From DAHVFK01 sp963755395 (GTDB lineage Bacteria; Pseudomonadota; Gammaproteobacteria; Burkholderiales; SG8-39), in NCBI GenBank assembly GCA_963755395.1, contig CAVWJJ010000002.1, positions 248,001-312,000 of the forward strand: a stretch of 64,000 nt of DNA, read 5' to 3'. The notes beneath the pieces were generated by a model, which had not been told where the DNA came from, ran no database searches, and saw only the letters and a program-made list of their open reading frames with translations. Position 1 is the stretch's first letter; every line of letters starts with the position of its first letter. The position numbers and the translations under genes were made by a program. Of the stretch, positions 8,885 to 16,270 are shown piece by piece.

Positions 8885-8900
8885 TAACGGGATCTCGCGC

Positions 8901-10677
8901 ATGCGAACGCATTACTGCGGCGATTTGTCCGCCGCATCCATTGGCCAGAGCGTAACCCTGTGCGGGTGGGCGCACCGCAGGCGCGACCACGGTGGCGTGA
9001 TCTTCATCGATCTGCGCGACCGCGAGGGCCTTGCGCAGGTGGTGTTCGACCCCGATCGCGCCGAAGCATTCGCGACCGCCGACCGGTCGCGTAGCGAGTA
9101 CGTGCTCAGAGTCACCGGCACGGTGCGCCGCCGCCCCGAAGGAACGGTCAATCCCAACTTGCGGTCGGGCGAGATCGAGGTGCTGGCGCGCGAAGTCGAG
9201 GTGCTGAACGCCTCGGTGCCGCCGCCGTTCCAGCTCGACGACGACAACCTGTCCGAGACCACGCGCCTCACCCACCGCGTGCTCGACCTGCGGCGCGAGC
9301 CGATGCAACGCAACCTGCGGCTCCGCTATCGCGTCGCGATGGCGGTGCGCCGCTATCTTGACGCGCAGGGTTTCATCGACATCGAGACGCCGATGCTCAC
9401 GCGCTCCACACCGGAGGGCGCGCGCGACTACCTGGTGCCGTCGCGCGTGCACCCCGGCGAATTCTTCGCGCTTGCCGCAGTCCCCGCAGCTGTTCAAGCA
9501 GCTGCTGATGGTTGCCGGTTTCGACCGTTACTATCAGATCGTGAAGTGCTTCCGCGACGAGGACCTGCGCGCCGACCGTCAACCGGAGTTCACGCAGATC
9601 GACATCGAGGCGTCCTTCGTCGACGAAGCGGAAATCCAGGCGATCAGCGAGGCGATGATTCGGTCCGTATTCAAGGAGGTCGCTCGAGTTCGATCTTGCA
9701 AGCCCGTTTCCACGGATGACCTACGCCGAAGCGATGGCGCGCTTCGGCTCGGACAAGCCCGATCTGCGTGTCGCGCTCGAACTCACCGAGCTCACCGACC
9801 TGATGAAGACGGTCGAATTCAAGGTGTTTCGCGGCGCGGCGGACATGCCCGGCGGAAGGGTCGCTGCCCTGCGCGTTCCCAAGGCGCGATCTCACGCGCA
9901 AGGAGATCGACGATTACACGGCATTCGTCGCAATCTACGGCGCCAAGGGGCTGGCGTACATCAAGCGTCAACGAGCGCGCGAAGTTGCCCGACGGGCTGC
10001 AGTCGCCGATCGTGAAGTTTCTGCCTGTCGACGTCCTGGCAAAGATCCTGGAACGCACCGGCGCCGAGGACGGCGACCTTCTGTTCTTCGGCGCGGACAA
10101 AGCGAAGGTCGTGAACGATGCGATGGGCGCGCTGCGGGTCAAGCTCGGGCACGACAAAGGCTACGCAGCGCAGGGCTGGCGGCCGCTGTGGGTGGTGGAC
10201 TTCCCGATGTTCGAATGGGACGACGAGGCCAAGCGCTGGGCAGCGATGCACCATCCCTTCACCTCGCCGAAGGACGGGCACGAGGATATGCTCGCGACCG
10301 AGCCCGGCAAGGCGCTGTCCAAGGGCTACGACATGGTGCTGAACGGCTCCGAGATCGGCGGCGGATCGATTCGCATCCATCGCGCCGAAGTGCAATCGAA
10401 GGTCTTCCGCGCGCTCGGCATTTCGGAGACCGAGGCGGAGCTCAAGTTCGGCTTCCTGCTCGATGACCTGCAATACGGCGCGCCGCCGCACGGCGGGATC
10501 GCGTTCGGTCTGGACCGCATCGTCGCCATGATGACGGGCGCCGAGTCGATACGCGACGTGATCGCGTTTCCCAAGACGCAGCGCGCGCAATGCCTGCTGA
10601 CGCATGCTCCCAGCCCGGTGGACGAGAAGCAGCTGCGCGAATTGGGTCTGCGCCTGCGAGACAAGCCCAAGCCGTGA
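8901..10677 (+). pseudogene. aspS: Aspartyl-tRNA synthetase with four apparent +1 frameshifts
   Basis: This encodes AspRS, which charges tRNA-Asp (or tRNA-Asp/Asn if non-discriminating). The gene starts at MRTHYCGDL (ATG 8901) and reads in one frame to about 9470. It then moves +1 at about 9470, 9676-9686, 9885 and 9965 before ending in frame at TGA 10675. Removing one base at each point gives 590 residues, the normal bacterial length. All motifs are then present: the OB anticodon domain, motif 1, FRDEDLRADRQPEF (motif 2), the GAD-domain region and GIAFGLDRIVAMM (motif 3). No residues are missing. AspRS is essential, so sequence or assembly error is the simplest explanation; true decay with a second copy elsewhere is the alternative. 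Confidence 0.9.
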
Positions 10678-11015
10678 CGCGCCTGTTCGCGGCGCTCGTC
10701 GCGCTCGTTGTCGCCACGAATGCCGCGGGATTTTCGCCGTCGGATGAAATCCGCTTCGACGCGCTGCCTGCCGACGCGGCCCGAACGGTCAGGCTGATTG
10801 AGCGCGGCGGACCTTACCCGTTCGCCAGGGATGGCAGCGTGTTCGCCAATCGCGAGCGGCGCCTGCCGCCGCGCTATCGCGGCTACTACTTGGAGTACAC
10901 GGTTGTTCCGCTGGGCGGGCACGAGCGTGGCGCGCGCCGCATCGTCGCGGGTCGCAACGGAGAGTTCTACTACAGCCGCGACCACTACCGCAGCTTCCAG
11001 CGCATAAGGCAATGA
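10674..11015 (+). CDS. Secreted guanyl-specific ribonuclease, RNase Sa/barnase family
   Basis: A 113-residue protein starting at GTG 10674, overlapping the aspS stop by four bases (GTGA). Residues 1-20 look like a signal peptide. The mature part matches the microbial N1/T1 ribonuclease fold of the RNase Sa type. It has GPYPFARDGSVFANRE, then YYLEYTV with catalytic Glu74, ARRIVAG with Arg88/89 and YYSRDHYRSF with catalytic His104. Such enzymes cleave RNA after G. The next gene is a barstar-type inhibitor that would protect the cytoplasm. Cysteines of RNase Sa are absent. Family assignment is strong; export and biological role (nutrient scavenging or competition) are inferred. Confidence 0.87.
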   Translation: MTRLFAALVALVVATNAAGFSPSDEIRFDALPADAARTVRLIERGGPYPFARDGSVFANRERRLPPRYRGYYLEYTVVPLGGHERGARRIVAGRNGEFYYSRDHYRSFQRIRQ

Positions 11016-11461
11016 GCGTGAGTAAGCTGCTGTCCAGATTGCGTGACGCCAGGCGTTCGGGGGTCTACCGGGTGCCGCAGCCCGACGAAATCCTGGACGC
11101 GACGCGTGGCTCCGAGCTCGACGTGGCGAGAATCCAACTCGGCGCGGTATCCGACAGGGAGCAGTTGTTCGCGCAATTCGCCTCGTCGCTTGCGTTCCCT
11201 GCTTGGTTCGGTGGCAACTGGGACGCGCTCGAGGACTGCCTGGGCGACCTTGCCTGGCGCACCGGCGACGGGCACTTGCTGCTCGTCGAGGGATTCGACG
11301 ATCTGCGCGCACGTCGGCCGGACGACTTCGGGGTGCTGCTCGACATTCTCTCGTCGAGCGCGCAGTACTGGCGTGAGCGCGGTAGACCGTTCTTCGTCGC
11401 GTTCGTGGATCGCACGTGCAGTCTCGCCTTGCCGGTTCTGTTTCGCGCGAGAAGCGTGTGA
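11012..11461 (+). CDS. Barstar-family ribonuclease inhibitor
   Basis: A 149-residue cytoplasmic protein whose core FPAWFGGNWDALEDCLGDL matches barstar. The acidic residues Asp71 and Asp75 align with barstar Asp35 and Asp39, which block the RNase active site. It carries an N-terminal extension of about 35 residues relative to B. amyloliquefaciens barstar and a basic C-terminus. The ATG overlaps the RNase stop (ATGA), so the pair is translationally coupled. The arrangement suggests immunity to the neighbouring ribonuclease. Confidence 0.88.
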   Translation: MSVSKLLSRLRDARRSGVYRVPQPDEILDATRGSELDVARIQLGAVSDREQLFAQFASSLAFPAWFGGNWDALEDCLGDLAWRTGDGHLLLVEGFDDLRARRPDDFGVLLDILSSSAQYWRERGRPFFVAFVDRTCSLALPVLFRARSV

Positions 11462-11913
11462 GGCTCAAGATCCCGGTTTCGGTGCTGGTCGTGATACACA
11501 CGCCGGCCCTCGACGTGCTGTTGCTCGAGCGCACGATCAGGCCCGGATATTGGCAGTCGGTGACAGGTTCAGTCGACCGACTGGACGAGCCGCTCGAACA
11601 CACCGCGCTGCGCGAGGTGCGCGAAGAGACAGGTATCGAAGCGGCGCCCGCCCAGCTGCTGCGCTGGAACGTCATCAATACCTTTCGCATTTGGGGCGAA
11701 TGGAGCCATCGTTTCGTTCCGGGCGCGACGCACAACACCGAACACGTCTTCAGCCTCCCCGTTGCGGGACGCGCGCCCGTCGTGCTCGCAGCCGAAGAGC
11801 ATCTTGCATATGTTTGGCTGCCCTGGCGCGAGGCGGCGCAAAAGTGCTTTTCGTGGTCGAACCGTGAGGCGATCGAGATGCTTCCGGCGCGCCTGCGGAT
11901 CGCATTGGCGTAG
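11458..11913 (+). CDS. nudB: Dihydroneopterin triphosphate diphosphatase (Nudix)
   Basis: A 151-residue Nudix hydrolase that removes pyrophosphate from dihydroneopterin triphosphate in folate synthesis. The start KIPVSVLVVIHTPALDVLLLER is typical of NudB. The Nudix box runs from GSVDRLDE through REVREETGI, with the G-to-first-acid spacing one residue longer than the textbook G-x5-E pattern. WGEWSHRFVPGATHNTEHVF follows, as in the family. The GTG at 11458 overlaps the barstar stop (GTGA) and is chosen because similarity begins right after it. An upstream ATG at 11416 would add basic, unrelated residues. The gene lies downstream of aspS in many betaproteobacteria. Confidence 0.88.
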   Translation: MRLKIPVSVLVVIHTPALDVLLLERTIRPGYWQSVTGSVDRLDEPLEHTALREVREETGIEAAPAQLLRWNVINTFRIWGEWSHRFVPGATHNTEHVFSLPVAGRAPVVLAAEEHLAYVWLPWREAAQKCFSWSNREAIEMLPARLRIALA

Positions 11914-11925
11914 AATTCGGCCCCT

Positions 11926-13362
11926 ATGTCAGAGAAAACAGGGGCCGCGCCCGAGCCGGCGCCGCCTCCGGTAGAGTTGGCCGCACCCTGGCAGCCAGAT
12001 CCAGAAGACGACGAACCGGCCGAAGGTGGTGGTGCAAGGCAGGGGCTGCGCCGACCGCACCGCCTTCACCACCTGCTTTCCCCGCGCCGCTGGCTGCAGC
12101 GGCTGGTGTTCTGGGGGGGCGCGATCGCGGTGGCCGGCGTCGCGATCCTGTTCGCGATCGGCGCCGAGCACGCCAATAATGTTCTGCATTTCGGCCTCGC
12201 CTGGTCGCCTTACCTTCAACTTGTGCTCACGCCTCTCGGCATCGCGCTGGTGGTCGCCGCGACGCGTCAATTCCCGGGCAGCGAAGGTTCCGGCATCCCC
12301 CAGACGATCGCCGCGCTCACCATTGCCGACAAGGCGGAGCGCGGCCGGCTGCTTGGTTTGCGCACGGTGGCGGGCAAGATCCTGCTCACGCTGGTCGGCC
12401 TCGCGTCCGGAGCGTCAGTCGGGCGCGAGGGCCCTACGGTGCAGATCGGCGCGGCGATCATGCATGCGATGGGCAAGCTGATCCGCTTTTCCCGGCACGA
12501 CATGGAGAAGGGGCTCATCCTCGCGGGCGGCGCGGCCGGCGTCGCGGCGGCTTTCAACACACCGCTGGCCGGGGTCGTGTTTGCAATCGAGGAAATGAGT
12601 CGTTCGTTCGAGGAACGTACCAGCGGCACGATCATCACGGCGGTGATCGTCGCGGGCGCCGTTTCTCTCGCAATTCTGGGTGACTACACCTACTTTGGGC
12701 ACACCTCGGCGTCGTTCGGTTTCGGCGAAGGCTGGATTGCGGTCGGCGTATGCGGCGTTGCGGGCGGGCTCGCCGGGGGAATCTTCAGCCAGCTGCTGGT
12801 ACTGTCCTCGCGCGGGCTGCCGGGAAGGCTGGGAAAGTTCGTCCGCGAGCGCCCTGTCGCGTTCGGCGCCGCCTGCGGGCTGCTGCTCGCCGTGATCGGT
12901 CTGGCCTCGGGCGGCACGACCTACGGCACCGGCTACCATGAGGCGCGCAAGATCGTCGAGAGTACAGAGGCGCTGCCGGCCAGCTACGGCATTCTCAAGC
13001 TGCTCGCGTCGCTGGTGTCGTACATAAGCGGAATTCCCGGCGGACTGTTCTCTCCTTCGCTCGCCGTAGGCGCGGGACTCGGCGCGAACCTGGCGCTGGT
13101 GGTGCCTTACGCCCCGGCGGCAGCAGTCGCCCTGCTCGGGATGGTGGCCTACTTTGCGGGCGTGGTTCAGGCGCCAATCACCGCGTTCGTCATCGTCATG
13201 GAGATGACCGACAACCACGACATGCTGCTGCCGCTGATGGCGACGGCGCTGATCGCGACTGGTATCTCGCGATTGGTCTGCAATGAGCCCCTGTACCGCG
13301 CGCTCGCCTTGCCGTTTCTCACGCGTGCCAAGGTGAACGCCGGGGACCACGTGCGGCACTGA
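11926..13362 (+). CDS. ClC-family chloride channel/transporter
   Basis: A 478-residue ClC protein that moves chloride across the inner membrane, probably in exchange for protons. Ion-pathway motifs are in order: GSEGSGIPQ, GREGPTVQIG (with the gating glutamate) and GGLFSPSLAVGAGLG. The ~50-residue cytoplasmic N-terminus is Pro/Ala/Glu-rich and ends in a basic stretch (RRPHRLHHLLSPRRW). There are no C-terminal CBS domains. TAGAAT lies 9 bp before the ATG and no Shine-Dalgarno is visible, so translation may be leaderless. Confidence 0.9.
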   Translation: MSEKTGAAPEPAPPPVELAAPWQPDPEDDEPAEGGGARQGLRRPHRLHHLLSPRRWLQRLVFWGGAIAVAGVAILFAIGAEHANNVLHFGLAWSPYLQLVLTPLGIALVVAATRQFPGSEGSGIPQTIAALTIADKAERGRLLGLRTVAGKILLTLVGLASGASVGREGPTVQIGAAIMHAMGKLIRFSRHDMEKGLILAGGAAGVAAAFNTPLAGVVFAIEEMSRSFEERTSGTIITAVIVAGAVSLAILGDYTYFGHTSASFGFGEGWIAVGVCGVAGGLAGGIFSQLLVLSSRGLPGRLGKFVRERPVAFGAACGLLLAVIGLASGGTTYGTGYHEARKIVESTEALPASYGILKLLASLVSYISGIPGGLFSPSLAVGAGLGANLALVVPYAPAAAVALLGMVAYFAGVVQAPITAFVIVMEMTDNHDMLLPLMATALIATGISRLVCNEPLYRALALPFLTRAKVNAGDHVRH

Positions 13363-13399
13363 GAGCGCCCGGGATCGGAACTGCCCAAAGGTCGCAACC

Positions 13400-14149
13400 A
13401 TGCTCGGGCAGCTGCGCATCATCACGCTCAACGTCCACAAGGGGTTGTCGCAATTCAACAGGCGAATGGTGGTTCACGAGCTGCGCGAGGGATTGCGCTC
13501 GCTTTCACCGGACCTGGTTTTTCTGCAGGAAGTCCTGGGCCTGAACGAGCGCCACGCGCTTCGCTTCGCGGCCTGGCCACGGGCCCCGCAGTACGAGTTT
13601 CTCGCCGACGACGGGTGGCAACACGCCTATGGGAGAAACGCGGTCTACGACCACGGACATCATGGCAACGCGGTCCTGTCGCGCTTTCCCATCCTGTCGG
13701 CTTTGAACGAGGACGTCTCCAATCATCGTTTCGAAAAACGCGGCCTGCTTCATTGCGAGGTCGCGGTGCCGGGCTGGCCGCTGAACCTGCATTGCCTGTG
13801 CGTCCACCTGTCGCTGCACGAGCGCGGACGCCGTAAGCAGCTCGATGCGATTGCGGGTCGCCTGGAGGAGATCGTGGCGCGCAGAATGCCGGTGATCGTT
13901 GCAGGGGACTTCAACGACTGGCGCCAGCGCGCGAGCTCGATCCTCGAGCGCGGGCTGGGAATGCGCGAGGTTTTGATTGCCCGGGGCGGGCGCTCTGCGC
14001 GCACCTTTCCCAGCTTCCTGCCGCTGCTGCGCCTGGACAGAATCTACGTTCGCGGTTTCGAGGTGCTCGCCGCGAAGGTACACCGCGGCGCTCCCTGGTC
14101 TTTGCTCTCGGATCATCTCGCGCTCAGCGCGGACCTGAAGCGGATGTAA
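13400..14149 (+). CDS. Endonuclease/exonuclease/phosphatase-family protein (YbhP-like)
   Basis: A 249-residue EEP-fold phosphoesterase. It shows LRIITLNVHKG at the start, a catalytic Glu in LVFLQEV, the metal and nucleophile motif GDFND near residue 170, and the C-terminal LSDHLAL catalytic His. It is followed 3 bp later by a cardiolipin synthase gene. E. coli has the same pairing (ybhP-clsB), which points to a role linked to phospholipid head-group chemistry. Substrate unproven. Confidence 0.85.
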   Translation: MLGQLRIITLNVHKGLSQFNRRMVVHELREGLRSLSPDLVFLQEVLGLNERHALRFAAWPRAPQYEFLADDGWQHAYGRNAVYDHGHHGNAVLSRFPILSALNEDVSNHRFEKRGLLHCEVAVPGWPLNLHCLCVHLSLHERGRRKQLDAIAGRLEEIVARRMPVIVAGDFNDWRQRASSILERGLGMREVLIARGGRSARTFPSFLPLLRLDRIYVRGFEVLAAKVHRGAPWSLLSDHLALSADLKRM

Positions 14150-14152
14150 CGG

Positions 14153-15331
14153 ATGCGGTTCGTCCCGGGCAACCGCCTGCAGTTGCTGCGCAACGGCGAG
14201 GAATACTTCCCGGCGCTGGTCGCTGCCATCGACGCCGCTGCTGCGGAGGTGTTCCTCGAAACTTATATTTTCGCCGACGACGAGACCGGTAGCCTGGTGG
14301 CGGACGCACTCGCCCGCGCGGCCGCACGTGGCGTGGCGGTGCATCTTTTGCTCGACGGCTTCGGAGCGCGCGAGTTCGCACCGCGTTTTCGCGCCATGCT
14401 GCGTCAATCCGGCGCGGAGGTTCTGGTGTTCCGTCCGCAGATCAGCCCGTGGACGCTGCGCCGCGGGCGCCTGCGGCGTTTGCACCGTAAGCTGGCCTGC
14501 GTCGACGCGCGCATCGCGTTCGTCGGCGGCATCAATGTCATCGACGATTACGATTCGCCGGGCCGGACGCCGCCGCGCTACGACTACGCGGTGCGGATCG
14601 AAGGACCGCTGACCACACAGGTGCGCGCAGGGTCAGCGCGGCTTTGGGCGCAGGTATCGTGGGCGACTTTCCGGCGGCGCTGGCCGGGATTTGCGGCGCT
14701 CAAGCGCAAGACTGGGCGAACGCCGGACAGCGCAGAAGCAATGCTCGCAGGGCAACGTGCGGCGCTCTTGGTGCGCGACAGTGTCGGCCACCGGCACGAC
14801 ATTGAGGAAGGCTACCTGGAGTTCATCGGCGAGGCGCGGGACGAGATCGTGATCGCATGCGCGTATTTCTTTCCCGGGCGGAAATTCCGGCGCGCGCTCA
14901 GTGATGCCACCGCGCGCGGCGTACGAGTGTTGCTGCTGCTGCAGGGCAGGGTGGAGTACGCACTGTTGCACTATGCATCGCGCGCGCTGTACGGTTCCCT
15001 GCTGGATGCCGGCATCGAGATTCGCGAGTACCACCGCAGCTTCCTGCACGCCAAGGTCGCCGTGTTCGACCGCCGCGTCGCCTGCGTCGGCTCCTCGAAT
15101 ATTGACCCGTTCAGCCTCTTGCTCGCGCGCGAGGCGAACGTATTTGTCGACGACCCGGATTTCGCCGGGCAGCTGCGTGCGAGCCTGGGAGAGGCGATGC
15201 GCGACGGTTCCCAGGCGGTGCAACCGCTGCAATGGAAGCATCAACCCTTGTGGCGACGCGCGCGGGTGTGGGTCGCCTATGGGATCGCCAGGCTGCTTAC
15301 CAGCTTAGCGAGCTACGAGCACTACCACTGA
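14153..15331 (+). CDS. clsB: Cardiolipin synthase B-type phospholipase D protein
   Basis: A 392-residue PLD-superfamily enzyme with two HKD motifs: HRKLACVDARIAFVGG near residue 112 and HAKVAVFDRRVACVGSSN near residue 299. There are no N-terminal membrane segments, which fits ClsB rather than ClsA/ClsC. ClsB condenses phosphatidylglycerol to cardiolipin at the inner membrane and can also use other alcohols. It is coupled to the upstream EEP-fold gene. The 3' end converges on the MaoC gene, with 22 bp between stops and no terminator visible. Confidence 0.9.
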   Translation: MRFVPGNRLQLLRNGEEYFPALVAAIDAAAAEVFLETYIFADDETGSLVADALARAAARGVAVHLLLDGFGAREFAPRFRAMLRQSGAEVLVFRPQISPWTLRRGRLRRLHRKLACVDARIAFVGGINVIDDYDSPGRTPPRYDYAVRIEGPLTTQVRAGSARLWAQVSWATFRRRWPGFAALKRKTGRTPDSAEAMLAGQRAALLVRDSVGHRHDIEEGYLEFIGEARDEIVIACAYFFPGRKFRRALSDATARGVRVLLLLQGRVEYALLHYASRALYGSLLDAGIEIREYHRSFLHAKVAVFDRRVACVGSSNIDPFSLLLAREANVFVDDPDFAGQLRASLGEAMRDGSQAVQPLQWKHQPLWRRARVWVAYGIARLLTSLASYEHYH

Positions 15332-15353
15332 AGAGCACTGCGCGTACGGCGAT

Positions 15354-15812
15354 TTAGCCCGGACGGCGGCCGAACATGCCCCAGCCCTCGAAAGTCATGA
15401 CCATCTCGCCCCTCTGGTTCACCGCCTCGGTGCGTGACTTGAGCAAGCCCATTCCGGGACGGCTGCTCGATGGCCGCGCTTCAAGCACTACGCGCCGGTA
15501 GGAGATCGTATCGCCTGCATGTACCGGCTTCAGCCAGCGCACGTTTTCGATTCCGGGCGAGCCCAGGCTGGCGCTGCGATTGATGTAGTTGTCGCAAAGC
15601 AGTCGCATCGCGACTGCGCAGGTATGCCAGCCGCTAGCGATCAGGCCCCCGAAGTACGAATCCTTGGCGGCAACCGGGTCGATGTGAAACGGCTGTGGAT
15701 CGAACTTGCGCGCGAAGTCGATCATCTCGTCCGGGGTGAAGGTGTGGCTTCCAATCGCCACGGTCTCGCCGACCTCGAAGTCTTCCCAGTAGAGAGTCCT
15801 GTCGAGGCTCAT
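15354..15812 (-). CDS. MaoC-like (R)-hydratase, hotdog fold
   Basis: A 152-residue single-hotdog hydratase. It has YWEDFEVGET at the start, then DEMIDFARKFDPQPFHIDPVAA with the hydratase-type Asp...His pair, and GGLIASGWHTCAVAMRL. Members hydrate enoyl-CoA or related thioesters. The start ATG at 15812 overlaps the end of the thioesterase gene (ATGA), so the two are coupled. Together with the thioesterase and the fused ligase upstream, this is a compact acyl-thioester gene group. Confidence 0.87.
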   Translation of the reverse strand: MSLDRTLYWEDFEVGETVAIGSHTFTPDEMIDFARKFDPQPFHIDPVAAKDSYFGGLIASGWHTCAVAMRLLCDNYINRSASLGSPGIENVRWLKPVHAGDTISYRRVVLEARPSSSRPGMGLLKSRTEAVNQRGEMVMTFEGWGMFGRRPG

Positions 15813-16261
15813 GTCTGCGGCGCGAGACGCTCGTAGCCACGGATCCGCTCGCGCAGTTCCTCCGGCAGCGGCGCGGGTGTCATGCTCGACGGGTCGGCGT
15901 TGACGTAGACCAGCTCCGCGGTGACGAGCGGCGCGGGTGCGGAATCCGGGCTGTCGCGAAATATCTCGAAGTGGAAAGTCATGCTGCTGCGGCCCAGTCG
16001 GGCAACACGGCAGCACACTGCGAGCACATCGTCGTAGCGTGCGGAACCGAGGTAATCGACCGTCGCCTTGCGCAAATAGACGTCATTGACATACTTCTGG
16101 ACATACCCGTGCGGGTAGGGAAGACCGATTGCGCGCCAGTATTCCGCTATCGCGGTGTCGATGTAGGTCAGGTAATGGCCGTTGAACACGATCTTCTGCA
16201 TGTCCACTTCAGCCCAGCGCACCCGCAACTGCGGCCTACAGACGAAATCTTCACGAGGCAT
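15809..16261 (-). CDS. Acyl-CoA thioesterase, 4HBT/YbgC type
   Basis: A 150-residue hotdog thioesterase. VRWAEVDMQKIVFNGHYLTYIDTAIAEYW matches the 4-hydroxybenzoyl-CoA thioesterase/YbgC motif, in which the Asp of the W-x-D region (here WAEVD) is catalytic. It would hydrolyse an acyl-CoA or acyl-ACP to the free acid. It starts 9 bp after the stop of the LplA-hydrolase gene and has no obvious Shine-Dalgarno, so coupling to the upstream gene is likely. Acyl specificity unknown. Confidence 0.82.
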   Translation of the reverse strand: MPREDFVCRPQLRVRWAEVDMQKIVFNGHYLTYIDTAIAEYWRAIGLPYPHGYVQKYVNDVYLRKATVDYLGSARYDDVLAVCCRVARLGRSSMTFHFEIFRDSPDSAPAPLVTAELVYVNADPSSMTPAPLPEELRERIRGYERLAPQT

Positions 16262-16270
16262 TGTGTAGAG

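Noticed and set aside
9360..10015. Programmed ribosomal frameshifting in aspS
   Set aside because: Four +1 sites in 500 bp lack a common slippery sequence, and AspRS is not known to use frameshifting; sequence error or decay is simpler.
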